Below are positions 17,186 to 25,776 of a DNA stretch of 64,000 nt, piece after piece. How positions within the stretch are numbered: position 1 is the stretch's first letter; each line of letters starts with the position of its first letter. The position numbers and the translations under genes were made by a program. Where the stretch lies: positions 496,001-560,000 of the forward strand of contig NZ_JAHFVK010000001.1 in assembly GCF_018599195.1 (NCBI RefSeq), written 5' to 3'. The stretch is from Croceibacterium selenioxidans. Its GTDB lineage: Bacteria > Pseudomonadota > Alphaproteobacteria > Sphingomonadales > Sphingomonadaceae. The notes beneath the pieces were generated by a model. That model was not told the origin of the DNA. It did not search any database and saw only the letters and a list, made by a program, of their open reading frames with translations.

Positions 17186-17551
17186 TCAAACCCCCATCCG
17201 CATGATGTCCTGGTACGCGGACAGCAGCTTGTTCCTGACTTGCAAGGTCGCCTCGAACGCGACGCCGGCTTCCTGACGGGCGAGCATGACCTTGGCGATG
17301 TCGGTCACCTCGCCGCGTTCGTAGCCTTCGCTCAATTCCGAAGCGTTCTTCTGGGTCGCGTTGACACCGTCGAGCGCGGTCTTCAGCGTGTCGGCGAAGC
17401 CGCCACCCGCCGGGGCGGACTCCTGCGGGGCTTCTGCCTGCCGGGCCCGGTGCAGTTCTTGCAGCAGGCTCGAACGGTCGATGATCTGCTGACGCATGGC
17501 GATGATCTGGGCGACGGAGCCGCCGCTGCCGATGCTATTGATAACGCTCAT
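17186..17551 (-). CDS. fliE: Flagellar hook-basal body junction protein FliE
   Basis: Joins the MS ring to the proximal rod and is the first exported rod component. The 121-residue product ends with the family pattern VMLARQEAGVAFEATLQVRNKLLSAY..IMRM, and has the FADTLKTALDGVNATQ segment at about residues 52-67. Length is close to the enteric protein (104). Its ATG overlaps the stop of the sigma-54 activator gene, so the operon probably begins with that activator. Confidence 0.93.
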   Translation of the reverse strand: MSVINSIGSGGSVAQIIAMRQQIIDRSSLLQELHRARQAEAPQESAPAGGGFADTLKTALDGVNATQKNASELSEGYERGEVTDIAKVMLARQEAGVAFEATLQVRNKLLSAYQDIMRMGV

Positions 17552-18798
17552 CGGCCGGCTCCCATGGCAAGGCCGGCATCACGGAAAGAAGCCAGGCGAT
17601 AGCGCAGGGTACGCTCGCTGATGCCGAGCTGGCGGGCCGCTTCGGCGCGACGTCCGCCGCAAGCGTTGAGCGTTTCCATGATGGCGCGTGCTTCCGAGAT
17701 CTGGACGATCTTCGACAGCTTTTCGCCGGAGCCTGCCTCTTCGTCTTCCGCCGCAGGGGGCTGGGAGACCAGGCGCACAGGACGGTCGAACACGATGTGC
17801 TCGGGCTGGATCATCGGCTGGCCGGCGGCCAGGATCTGGGCGCGGCGCATGACGTTCTCGAGCTCGCGCACGTTGCCCGGCCAGCCGTGACCACGGAGAG
17901 CGGCGAGGGCGGCATCGCTGATCCACGGGGCCGGGGCTCCGTCGGGCGAGTGGCGCAGGAGCAAGGCGAACGCGAGCGGAGCGATATCCGCCGGGCGTTC
18001 GCGCAGCGGCGAAAGGCTCATCGGGAAAACGTTGAGGCGATAGTAGAGGTCGGCACGGAAGCGGCCTTCCTCGACTTCGAGCGGAAGGTCGCGGTTGGCG
18101 GCGGCGACGATACGGACGTCGACCTTGACCGGACGGGTGGCGCCGACCGGGATCACTTCGCCTTCCTGCAGGGCACGCAGAAGCTTGGCTTGCAGCTGCA
18201 ACGGCATCTCGGCGATTTCGTCGAGGAACAGGGTGCCGCCATCGGCGGCGCGGAAGAAGCCTTCGCTGGCGGAGTTGGCACCGGTGAAGGCGCCCTTTTG
18301 ATGGCCGAACAGCAGCGCTTCGATCATGGTTTCGGGAATGGCCGCGCAGTTAACCGCGATGAACGGCTTGTCGCGGCGGTTGCTGCGGTTGTGAATGAAG
18401 CGCGAGAGGACTTCCTTGCCGGTTCCGGTCGGGCCGTTGATCAGCACTGGAATCTCGGTGTTAGCCAGGCGATCCGCCATCGCCAGTACCGACAGCGTGG
18501 TCGGATCCGCCGCCACCGGCTCGTGACGACCTGCGAGCAGGGCGACGAGGGCGGCGAAAGAGGCTTCCGCGTTGGGATCGTCATAAGCCAGACGAGCCCG
18601 CGTTGCCGTGCGGCTGAGGCCGCAACGATCGCTACGCGATACACTTACAGTCGAGGCGCGATCGGCCAACAGCCTTTCACTGTCATCCCCGACAGTGAGT
18701 GAGCGGCCCGGAAAAAGCGAAGCCGCCATTCCCGCAATCCGTGCCGCAAGGGCCGGATGATTTTTCTTGAACGCATCGGATGTTTCCAACGACCCCAC
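17548..18798 (-). CDS. Sigma-54-dependent activator (FleQ/FlbD type) without receiver domain
   Basis: Predicted master activator of flagellar genes, working with sigma-54 RNA polymerase. The 416-residue product has an AAA+ domain from about residue 100 with Walker A GPTGTGKE at 122-129, the sigma-54 contact loop GAFTGA at 169-174 and the Walker B region GGTLFLDEIAEM. A Fis-type helix-turn-helix closes the protein (RRAEAARQLGISERTLRYRL). The first 100 residues show no receiver motifs, so control by phosphorylation is unlikely. The start is GTG with GGGGG nine bases upstream. A sigma-70-like promoter lies about 60 bases before it. It leads the fliE operon, overlapping fliE by four bases. Confidence 0.92.
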   Translation of the reverse strand: MGSLETSDAFKKNHPALAARIAGMAASLFPGRSLTVGDDSERLLADRASTVSVSRSDRCGLSRTATRARLAYDDPNAEASFAALVALLAGRHEPVAADPTTLSVLAMADRLANTEIPVLINGPTGTGKEVLSRFIHNRSNRRDKPFIAVNCAAIPETMIEALLFGHQKGAFTGANSASEGFFRAADGGTLFLDEIAEMPLQLQAKLLRALQEGEVIPVGATRPVKVDVRIVAAANRDLPLEVEEGRFRADLYYRLNVFPMSLSPLRERPADIAPLAFALLLRHSPDGAPAPWISDAALAALRGHGWPGNVRELENVMRRAQILAAGQPMIQPEHIVFDRPVRLVSQPPAAEDEEAGSGEKLSKIVQISEARAIMETLNACGGRRAEAARQLGISERTLRYRLASFRDAGLAMGAGR

Positions 18799-18865
18799 TT
18801 CGAATACCCCCTGAACCGGTAACTCTTGAGGCGCTTTTGGGGCGGGGACGTGAAAAGTATGGCTA

Positions 18866-18895
18866 ATTATAGGTGACGTATAAGTGCGTAAGTAA
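18866..18895 (-). promoter_or_regulatory. Candidate sigma-70-type promoter of the activator-fliE operon
   Basis: On the minus strand, TTACTT at 18895-18890 is followed by an 18-base spacer and a perfect TATAAT at 18871-18866. The expected start near 18859 leaves a leader of about 60 bases to the GTG at 18798. Confidence 0.5.
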
Positions 18896-18900
18896 CTTTA

Positions 18901-18920
18901 CGTATTTTTGCCAAAATACG
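18901..18920. repeat. Perfect 20-base palindrome, possible operator
   Basis: CGTATTTT at 18901-18908, a four-base centre TGCC, and AAAATACG at 18913-18920. It lies just upstream of the -35 element of the activator promoter on the minus strand, the position of an activator or repressor site. There is no terminator-like context because both flanking genes point away. Confidence 0.55.
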
Positions 18921-19152
18921 GATAGGGCGAGGCTCGCACGTAACCCGCCCGGAACTGTCGAATTAACTTTCTTGAAGAAATTTTTGAGTGCGCGGAAAAA
19001 ATTTGCCGAAATTCGGCGCGCGTTCGCGAGAGGTGTTAAGGGATGGCGCAGGACGCGGTACGCCTGGCCTGGACGGCCGCCATCGCCCCCTCGCGCAAGA
19101 AGGAGGGAGCCCCGCAGCGCGCTTTGCAACGAGCTTTCTGAAAAGCCGGGCT

Positions 19153-19179
19153 TAAAATCCGCACCACTCCTGCCGGTCT
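19153..19179 (+). promoter_or_regulatory. Sigma-28 (FliA) promoter of flagellin
   Basis: TAAA at 19153-19156, a spacer of exactly 15 bases, and GCCGGTCT at 19172-19179, matching the FliA pattern TAAA-N15-GCCGATAA in spacing and core. The start would fall near 19186, leaving about 70 bases of leader with AGGAG before the ATG. Confidence 0.72.
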
Positions 19180-19257
19180 TGTCCATGGCTGCCGCTTGCC
19201 AACGAACTTTTCTCGGCAGCGCACGAAGACTTGGGACCGTATCGAAGGAGCTTTCAA

Positions 19258-20064
19258 ATGTCCGTTATCAACAGCAACACCAGCGCGCTGCGCGCCGCTT
19301 CCGCGTCGAACAAGGCCGACAAGGCCCTCGGCACCGCCATGGAGCGTCTGTCGACCGGCAAGCGCATCAACAGCGCCAAGGACGACGCTGCCGGCCTCGC
19401 CATCAGCAACTCGATGACCTCGCAGGTTCGCGGCATGAACCAGGCGATCCGCAACTCGAACGACGGCATCTCGCTGGCGCAGACCGCTGAAGGCGCTCTG
19501 CAGGAAGTCACCAACATGCTGCAGCGCGTTCGTGAACTCGCCGTCCAGTCGGCTTCGGGCATCTACAACGACGCCACCGACCGCGCTTACATGAACAAGG
19601 AAGTCACCGAGCTCAGCTCGCAGATCACCAGCATTCTGGCCGACACCGAGTTCAACGGCGTCAAGGTTCTCGCGGCTGGCGCCGGCGACACCTTCGACAT
19701 CCAGACCGGTTCGAACAACGGCGACACCGTCACCCTGACGGTCGATGCCATCACGGTCGGCACGCTCGACGTTTCGACGGCTGCCCTGTCGAACACCACG
19801 CTCGACAACGTCGACGACGCTCTCGACGACGTTAACGGCGCCCGCGCTACGCTCGGTGCTGGTCAGAGCCGCCTTGAATCGGTGGTCAACAACCTGACCA
19901 ACAACGTCAACAACCTGTCGGACGCTCGTTCGCGGATCGAAGACACCGACTACTCGGCTGAAACCACCGCGCTCGCCAAGGCCCAGATTCTGAGCCAGGC
20001 CTCGACCGCGATGCTGTCGCAGGCGAACCAGAGCCAGCAGAACGTTCTGTCGCTGCTGCGCTAA
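19258..20064 (+). CDS. fliC: Flagellin, short form
   Basis: Filament subunit of 268 residues. Both conserved ends are present: [17 protein letters not shown] and the N-terminal D0-D1 helices, and the C-terminal [19 protein letters not shown]...LSLLR. The variable centre is very short, so the filament surface domains D2 and D3 are essentially absent. The D1 segment [10 protein letters not shown] is the same as in enteric flagellins. The start was chosen at MSVINS because AAGGAG lies upstream and all flagellins begin this way; a frame start at 19231 is ignored. Driven by a sigma-28 promoter and ended by a strong terminator, so it is transcribed alone. Confidence 0.97.
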   Translation: MSVINSNTSALRAASASNKADKALGTAMERLSTGKRINSAKDDAAGLAISNSMTSQVRGMNQAIRNSNDGISLAQTAEGALQEVTNMLQRVRELAVQSASGIYNDATDRAYMNKEVTELSSQITSILADTEFNGVKVLAAGAGDTFDIQTGSNNGDTVTLTVDAITVGTLDVSTAALSNTTLDNVDDALDDVNGARATLGAGQSRLESVVNNLTNNVNNLSDARSRIEDTDYSAETTALAKAQILSQASTAMLSQANQSQQNVLSLLR

Positions 20065-20093
20065 TAGTACCGGACTTCACAGTCCCTAGCCGG

Positions 20094-20127
20094 GCCCGGC
20101 GCTCCTCGCGAGCGCCGGGCTTTTCTT
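20094..20127 (+). terminator. Rho-independent terminator of flagellin
   Basis: An 11-base perfect stem, GCCCGGCGCTC at 20094-20104 with GAGCGCCGGGC at 20110-20120, a five-base loop, and the T-rich tail TTTTCTT at 20121-20127. It lies 30 bases after the flagellin stop. Confidence 0.92.
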
Positions 20128-20269
20128 GTTCTCGGGTCAGGAAAGACCCGGTTGCAGCATGCACTTCCGCTTGGGTGATTGCAGCGGCGGGAATCCGGGT
20201 TTGTGCCCATGGCAGGGGCAGCCTCGCGCTCTAGCATTCTTCGAATATCGAGGAGGCACGGAGACGAAC

Positions 20270-21799
20270 ATGACCGGCACCGACACTCTTGCGCGCCCCG
20301 CAACGGCGAGAGCCGATGGCGAGCTTCCCTACCCTGTCCGCCAGTTCACACCGGCCCATGCCGATCTCAAGAACGGCGCTGGCGTGCCGGCAAGCCTTGC
20401 CAGCGAACACTATGTCGAGGCGCTGGCGCGGGTCGTCTATGTCTGGGGGCACCCGCTCGTTAACACGGTCGGACGGACCAGCACCTGGGAACTAATGGAA
20501 GGTCACGGGCCGGGCATGGCGATGGGTCTCTTCCCCGGCTGCCCGAAGAACTGGATGGGCTATGTCGACGACTATCTTCCTGCCCAGCAGCGAAAGGTGG
20601 TCACGCCCAACAACGACACCATTTATGGCGCGTGCTTTGCCGACCTGGGTGAGGAACCGGTCGTCATCCAGACACCGCAGGACGTGCCGGAAGGACATTA
20701 CTGGACGATCCAGATCGTCGATGCATTTACCACCGTAACCCACCAACTCGGCTCCGCGTCGCGTACGCCCGCCGGCAAATTCCTGTGGGTCGGCCCCGAA
20801 TGGCATGGCGAGACGCCGCAGGGCTTCGTCGAGGTATTGCGCTCTCCGACCAACATCGGCGTCGCTATGGCTCGAAGCTTCGCCTCGCGAACGCCAGAGG
20901 GGAAGGCCCGGGCACGAGCAGTGCTCAATCAGATGGGGGCACTCCCGCTGAGTGCGGACAAACCCGGGCGGCACCAGTTCGATTGCGAAGCCAGCGCCCG
21001 CAACAAGGTCTATCCTGAAGGACTGAACGCTGCGATCCTGGCGGCCGACCCTGATCTGTTGCGCAACCGGCCCGTGCATGGTGAGACCTTTTGGGATGAC
21101 CTGGAAAGGGCCCTCGATGCCAATCCCCTGGTTGGACCCGATGACGCGCCCATGGCGGCGCAAGCGCGGACGCTGATCGACCTTCGCAAGGCCGATCAGC
21201 GATGGAAGGCGCTGCTCGATCGCGCGGCGCTCACCGCGGATGCCGAGCTATACGAAGGCGCGCGCTACGATCAGGTTGGGGTCGACGCCGGCAACGGCTG
21301 GCAGCGGCAGGAAAATGGGGGCGCCTGGAAGACCGATTGGTATGGCCGGGCGCTCGCAGCGGTGATCTATATCTACGTCAATGATTACCACGAGGCGATC
21401 TACTTCATCCGTGGCACCGACGCGAAGGGTGAGCTGCTGCAGGGCCGCTATCGCTACACGATGCGCTTCGAAAAGGACCAACTGCCGCCGGTAGACCGCA
21501 CTACGGGCGGTTTCTGGTCACTCACCATGTACGACCGCGACTACTTCATGACGCCGAGCAGCCCCAACGCGCGGCACAACATCGGCACGGTCAACCTCGA
21601 CGCCGACGAACTGAAATTCGGCGAGGACGGCTCGCTGACGCTAGTGCTCTCGCGGGATGAGCCCGAGGATGCAGAAGGCAAGGCCAACTGGTTGCCCGCG
21701 CCTGACGATCAGTTCGCGCTCCTTCTGCGCACTTACGTCCCCACCGAACCGCTCCTCAACGGCAGCTACAAGCTGCCAGAGGTGAAACGGTCCGGCTGA
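20270..21799 (+). CDS. DUF1254/DUF1214 domain protein
   Basis: Product of about 509 residues with the two-part DUF1254 (N-terminal; YVEALARVVYVWGHPLVNT, TPNNDTIYGACFADL) and DUF1214 (C-terminal; FWSLTMYDRDYFM, near residues 410-440) arrangement. The biochemical role of the family is not established. No signal peptide is evident. I chose the ATG at 20270 after GAGGAGG and GGAGA; the frame runs back to 20126 through the flagellin terminator region, which is unlikely to be coding. It sits alone between flagellin and motB, convergent with motB with only six bases between stops. Its link to motility is unknown. Confidence 0.85.
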   Translation: MTGTDTLARPATARADGELPYPVRQFTPAHADLKNGAGVPASLASEHYVEALARVVYVWGHPLVNTVGRTSTWELMEGHGPGMAMGLFPGCPKNWMGYVDDYLPAQQRKVVTPNNDTIYGACFADLGEEPVVIQTPQDVPEGHYWTIQIVDAFTTVTHQLGSASRTPAGKFLWVGPEWHGETPQGFVEVLRSPTNIGVAMARSFASRTPEGKARARAVLNQMGALPLSADKPGRHQFDCEASARNKVYPEGLNAAILAADPDLLRNRPVHGETFWDDLERALDANPLVGPDDAPMAAQARTLIDLRKADQRWKALLDRAALTADAELYEGARYDQVGVDAGNGWQRQENGGAWKTDWYGRALAAVIYIYVNDYHEAIYFIRGTDAKGELLQGRYRYTMRFEKDQLPPVDRTTGGFWSLTMYDRDYFMTPSSPNARHNIGTVNLDADELKFGEDGSLTLVLSRDEPEDAEGKANWLPAPDDQFALLLRTYVPTEPLLNGSYKLPEVKRSG

Positions 21800-21805
21800 A
21801 AGTCC

Positions 21806-22633
21806 TCAGTTCGTCAGCAGGATCGACATGCGCCGGTTGCGCGGATCCTGGGGCTTGTCCTTGATCAGCAGCTCGCGGTCCGCGACGCCTTCGATGCGGA
21901 AGAAGCGGCCCTCGGCGATGCCCTCGCGAAGGAGAGCCTGGCGGGTAGCCTCGGCGCGGCCGGCGGAAAGCGACCAGTTGTTAGCCTTCACCCCGCTGCG
22001 CCACGGAAGTGCGTCGGTATGGCCGCGGATCGTGACCTTGCCGTTCTCGGGCGCCACCGTGTCGGCGATCGCGGCGAGCAGGTCGCGGGCGTCCGTCGTC
22101 AGCACGGTGGTGCCGAGCGTGAACATGGAGAAGTCGGCATCGTCGACCAGGTCGATCCGCACGCCTTCGGTGGTGTCCACCATGCGCACCTGCTGCATCA
22201 GCTTGCGTAGGCGCTCGTTCTCGGCAACCCGCTGCATCAAACGCTGCTGCATGCGGGATATCTGGCTCGCCCCCTCGCGCTGCCCGCCAGAGGCGTCGCG
22301 CGGGATGGTGATGGCGCTCTTGCCGGTCTGCGAGGCGCGATGCGGATAGTTGTCCGGATCGGTCAGCGAAGCGCCGCCGAGCAGTCCGTAAGAACCCGCG
22401 CTTTGTTCCTTCAGCTTGACCAGCGTTGGAGCGAAATAGTCGGCCAGCCCCTTGCGCTGGTCCTCGGTGGTCGAGCCCAGCAGCCAGAGCAGCAGGAAGA
22501 AGGCCATCATGGCGGTCACGAAGTCCGCATAAGCGACCTTCCAGGCACCGCCGTGGTGTCCGCTCGCCGCGACGATGATCTTCTTGACGATGATCGGGCG
22601 CGGAGGTTCGTTCTTGCCCTTGGCCTGGGCCAT
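21806..22633 (-). CDS. motB: Flagellar stator protein MotB
   Basis: Stator subunit that anchors the proton channel to peptidoglycan. The 275-residue product has one membrane helix (about 34-52) with the essential proton-binding Asp37 in VAYADFVTAMMAFFLLLW, a plug and linker, and a C-terminal OmpA-like domain with VTIRGHTDALPW and NNWSLSAGRAEATRQ. All match MotB. It follows motA by one base. Use of protons rather than sodium is inferred from the YADFVTAMMAFF segment. Confidence 0.95.
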   Translation of the reverse strand: MAQAKGKNEPPRPIIVKKIIVAASGHHGGAWKVAYADFVTAMMAFFLLLWLLGSTTEDQRKGLADYFAPTLVKLKEQSAGSYGLLGGASLTDPDNYPHRASQTGKSAITIPRDASGGQREGASQISRMQQRLMQRVAENERLRKLMQQVRMVDTTEGVRIDLVDDADFSMFTLGTTVLTTDARDLLAAIADTVAPENGKVTIRGHTDALPWRSGVKANNWSLSAGRAEATRQALLREGIAEGRFFRIEGVADRELLIKDKPQDPRNRRMSILLTN

Positions 22634-22634
22634 G

Positions 22635-23498
22635 TCAGCGACCCCGCAGACTGTCGAGCAGTTCGGTCAGGCGCGGTCTTACCGATTCACCCAGGCTCGA
22701 TCGTGCGCTCTCCACCACCAGCGGCTGCGGATGGCCGTGGAGGCTGGCGATGATCACCTGCTTGACCACGTGGAAGATCTGTTCGTCCTGGTCGAGGACC
22801 TGCTTGAGCCGCGAGGCCATGGGGCCGACGATACCATAGGCGAGCAAAACGCCGAGGAAGGTGCCGACCAACGCCGAGCCGATCATGCCGCCCAGAACGG
22901 ATGGCGGCTCGTCGATCGAACCCATGGTCTTCACCACGCCGAGCACCGCGGCGACGATGCCGAGCGCGGGCAGGGCGTCAGCCAGGCCCTGCAAAGCGTG
23001 CTGCGGTTCCTGCAATTCGTGGAAGTGCGTCTTCATGGCGTTGTCCATGACTTCCTCGACTGCATAGGCGTCGAGCGAGCCCGATGAGACGACGAGAAGA
23101 GTCAGCGGATCGCAGATCAGGTCGATCAGCGGCTTGTTGGCGAGCAAGTTGGGGAACTCTGCAAAGATCGGCGAATTCTCCGGCTCCTGCACGTGGGCCT
23201 CCAGCGCCAGCGGCCCTTCGGCGCGAAGCAGGCGCATGAGCTTGGTCGTCAGTGCGATCGCGTCGATGTGATCCTGCTTGTTATGGCGCGGCCCCTTGAA
23301 GACCTTCTTGAAGGATCCGCCGATGGCCTTGAGCTCATGCAGCGAGTTGCCCGTGACCAGGGCCGCGACACCTGCGCCCCCGATGATGAGCATCTCGTGG
23401 GGGATCGCATGCATGACCGGGCCGAGAGCACCGCCCGTGATGGCGAAGCCGCCAAACACCATTACGATCAGGAGGACGATCCCGATTACCGCGTACAT
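22635..23498 (-). CDS. motA: Flagellar stator protein MotA
   Basis: Stator subunit with four predicted membrane helices (about 1-20, 33-50, 168-188 and 200-222) and a large cytoplasmic loop that pushes on FliG. The 287-residue product has the family segments IIGGAGVAALVTG and ALPALGIVAAVLGVVKTMGSI, followed by LGVLLAYGIVGPMASRL. Length is normal. It lies 24 bases after flgL and one base before motB in the same direction, so motAB probably belong to the flgB-flgL transcript. Confidence 0.95.
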   Translation of the reverse strand: MYAVIGIVLLIVMVFGGFAITGGALGPVMHAIPHEMLIIGGAGVAALVTGNSLHELKAIGGSFKKVFKGPRHNKQDHIDAIALTTKLMRLLRAEGPLALEAHVQEPENSPIFAEFPNLLANKPLIDLICDPLTLLVVSSGSLDAYAVEEVMDNAMKTHFHELQEPQHALQGLADALPALGIVAAVLGVVKTMGSIDEPPSVLGGMIGSALVGTFLGVLLAYGIVGPMASRLKQVLDQDEQIFHVVKQVIIASLHGHPQPLVVESARSSLGESVRPRLTELLDSLRGR

Positions 23499-23522
23499 CT
23501 CTAAAAGTCCCCTTGATACCGG

Positions 23523-24434
23523 TCAGCGGATTAAGTTGAAAAGCGAAAGGCCGGAGAGTTTGACGAAGCTCGCCTGGCTGGCCTCGAGCACGGTGAGAGT
23601 TTCCTGCAGGTGCACCATGGCGGTCGCTGGATCGACGCTGCCGATGTCGGACTTTTCCTGGGTCACCTGGTCGCCGACTGCCTGGCGGCGGGTGTCCATC
23701 ATGTCGATCCAACCCATGCGCGCACCGGTGATGGTCTGCGCGGTGGTGACCTTGTCGAACGAGCTGTCGAGCCCGTCGAGCGAGGCTTGCGCCACCGCCA
23801 CGGAATCGACCGCCGGGTCCTGCAACGCGGCGGAGAGATTGCCGAGCAGGGCAAACAGATCGGTCGTGGTGCCGCCTTGGTCGAAGTTCAGAACCTCCGG
23901 TCCGGTGAAGGAGGGCGTCACCTGCTGGCCTTCGCCGATGTCGATCGCGCCCGTCGCGGCCGTGCCGGCATAAGTGATGGTGGTCCCGCTGAGGGTGTAG
24001 GCCGCTCCGCCGGTCTGGCCGCCGAACAGCGCGTGGCCCGACGCGTTGCGGCTGTTGGCCACCGACAGCAGGCTTTCGCGCAGCGTGTCGAGTTCGGCGC
24101 TGAGCAGTGCGCGCTGTTCCGGCCCCTGGGCTTCGTTAGCCGCCGAAAGGGCAAGCTCCTTGGCGCGAGTGATGATGTTGACCATCGTGCTGAGTGCGGT
24201 GTCGGCCAGTTTCAGATCGCTCAGCGCCGCGTCGGAGTTGCGCTGGTCGACGGCCGCGAGACGTTCGCGACGGTCGAGAATGCGTAGCCGGGCGGCGGCG
24301 ACCGGATCGTCGGACGAGCGGGTCAGTCGATCGCCGGTGCTGATCTGGTCCTGCAGCTTGTTGGCCTGTTCGCGCAGGCTGCCCAACTGCTGGGTCGACC
24401 GTTCGAAGTACGACGCGGTGCTAAGGTTGATCAT
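23523..24434 (-). CDS. flgL: Hook-filament junction protein FlgL
   Basis: Second junction protein between hook and filament, flagellin-like at both ends. The 303-residue product begins MINLSTASYFERSTQQLG and has the N-terminal helix pattern DQISTGDRLTRSSDDPVAAARL, with a C-terminal helix ending LSLFNLIR. I use the ATG at 24434; a TTG at 24446 is also in frame but would overlap flgK more and adds four residues. Length is close to the enteric protein (317). Confidence 0.93.
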   Translation of the reverse strand: MINLSTASYFERSTQQLGSLREQANKLQDQISTGDRLTRSSDDPVAAARLRILDRRERLAAVDQRNSDAALSDLKLADTALSTMVNIITRAKELALSAANEAQGPEQRALLSAELDTLRESLLSVANSRNASGHALFGGQTGGAAYTLSGTTITYAGTAATGAIDIGEGQQVTPSFTGPEVLNFDQGGTTTDLFALLGNLSAALQDPAVDSVAVAQASLDGLDSSFDKVTTAQTITGARMGWIDMMDTRRQAVGDQVTQEKSDIGSVDPATAMVHLQETLTVLEASQASFVKLSGLSLFNLIR

Positions 24435-24438
24435 GGTT

Positions 24439-25773
24439 TCAGCCAATTCCGATCAAGGTGTCGAAGATGTCGGTTGCGACCTGCATCGCGCGTCCGGAAG
24501 CCTGGAAGGCCTGCTGGAAGCGGATCAGATTGGCCGCCTCCTGGTCGAGATCCACGCCGGACTGCTGCAGCAGGGTGGCGCGAGCCGACGAGGCGATCGT
24601 GGTCAGCGCCTCGCTGGTGACTTGCCGGCCCGAGACCCGGCTCGAAATGTCGAACAACAGGCTGTTCATGCGATCCGCTGCGCCACCGGTTTCCAGCGCA
24701 CTGCTGAGCGCGGTCAGGTTCGAAGCGTCGCGGCTGCCAGCGGCGGCTCCGGCGGGAGCTGTGGCTATCGCCCGGCCGTCGGTCGTCGCCAGGGCGATTG
24801 TGGCGGCGGTCGTGCCGGTGAACAGAGGGGTGCCCGTCGCGCCGTCTAGATCGACGCCCGCGGCTTGCGCGGCGTTTACGGTATCGGCGACGCTCGCGGC
24901 GAGCGTGTCGAGCTTGCCGCGCACATTGGCCACTTCCTGCAGCGCCAGCGCATGGCCTGACAGCGAGCCGCCCGAAACGCTGACGGCGGTTCCGCCGACA
25001 TCGAAGGAGATGGTTCCATCGGCTGCGGTGGTCATCGCGAGCGGTGATGTGTTGTTCCCGCTCACCAGGGCTGGGCCGGTAGGTCCGCCGAGGTTGACCG
25101 TCACCGTGCCGTCGGCCGCAAAAGTCGTGTTGATGTTGGCGATGCCGCTCAGCTTCTCGAGCATCAGGTCGCGCTGGTCGAGCAGGCTCGACTGGTCACT
25201 GCTACCGGCACCGGCGCGCGCGAGGCGCTGGTTGATCCGCGCGAGCTCCCCCGCGAGGACGTTGGCCTGATCGACCTCGGCCGAGGCATCGAACTGCTCG
25301 CCCTGCGTGACGGCGTTGAGCCCGTTGGCGGCGATGTTGAACTTGCCGGCGAGCGCGTCAGCTGCTGCGAGCGTCGCCGCGCGAAGCGAGGGATCCACCG
25401 GATCCTGGCCAAGCTGTTTGAGCGCGCTCTCGAGCTCGACGATCGCCGTATAGACATCCGCCTGTTCGACCGCGCTTTCGATGTCCTTGAGGCCGTTAAG
25501 CTCGGTCGAGGCCCGCGTCGCATCGCTGTTGGTGCGCCGCACCTCGGCCTGGCGGAATGCATCGGCGTTGCGGTTGACGCCTGCGACACGGACGCCCGAG
25601 AGCGATATGTCGTTGGTGCGGAACCCGCTGGCGCCCGCCACCTCTTCCATCTGCGCGGTACGGCGGATGTAGCCTTCGGTGGAAGCATTGGCGATGTTCT
25701 GCGCCGTAACGTCGAGCGCGCTTCGCGCGGCCCGGGTGCCGCTGGCGGCAATGGTAAGAAGATCGGATGCCAT
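24439..25773 (-). CDS. flgK: Hook-filament junction protein FlgK
   Basis: First junction protein at the hook tip. The 444-residue product starts with ASDLLTIAASGTRAARSALDVTAQNIANAST (two pieces; the second is the rod/hook signature), and ends with the helix ANLIRFQQAFQASGRAMQVATDIFDTLIGI, typical of FlgK. It is about 110 residues shorter than the enteric protein (553), chiefly through a smaller central domain, in line with the other small outer parts in this cluster. It follows flgJ after three bases. Confidence 0.93.
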   Translation of the reverse strand: MASDLLTIAASGTRAARSALDVTAQNIANASTEGYIRRTAQMEEVAGASGFRTNDISLSGVRVAGVNRNADAFRQAEVRRTNSDATRASTELNGLKDIESAVEQADVYTAIVELESALKQLGQDPVDPSLRAATLAAADALAGKFNIAANGLNAVTQGEQFDASAEVDQANVLAGELARINQRLARAGAGSSDQSSLLDQRDLMLEKLSGIANINTTFAADGTVTVNLGGPTGPALVSGNNTSPLAMTTAADGTISFDVGGTAVSVSGGSLSGHALALQEVANVRGKLDTLAASVADTVNAAQAAGVDLDGATGTPLFTGTTAATIALATTDGRAIATAPAGAAAGSRDASNLTALSSALETGGAADRMNSLLFDISSRVSGRQVTSEALTTIASSARATLLQQSGVDLDQEAANLIRFQQAFQASGRAMQVATDIFDTLIGIG

Positions 25774-25776
25774 GGG

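Larger units (their letters stand above)
18799..19257. other. Divergent promoter region between the sigma-54 activator and flagellin
   Basis: These 459 bases are clearly richer in A and T near 18850-18990 than the surrounding genes. They hold a sigma-70-like promoter for the activator, a perfect 20-base palindrome, and a sigma-28 promoter for flagellin. No convincing gene lies inside; short open frames across it have no family look. Confidence 0.7.

Noticed and set aside
18901-18920. Reading the palindrome as a terminator
   Set aside because: Both neighbouring genes start away from it, so no transcript would end there; operator is more likely.
19185-19199. TGGCTGCCGCTTGCC as a sigma-54 promoter of flagellin
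   Set aside because: GG and GC are nine rather than ten bases apart; the nearby sigma-28 site has correct spacing and core.
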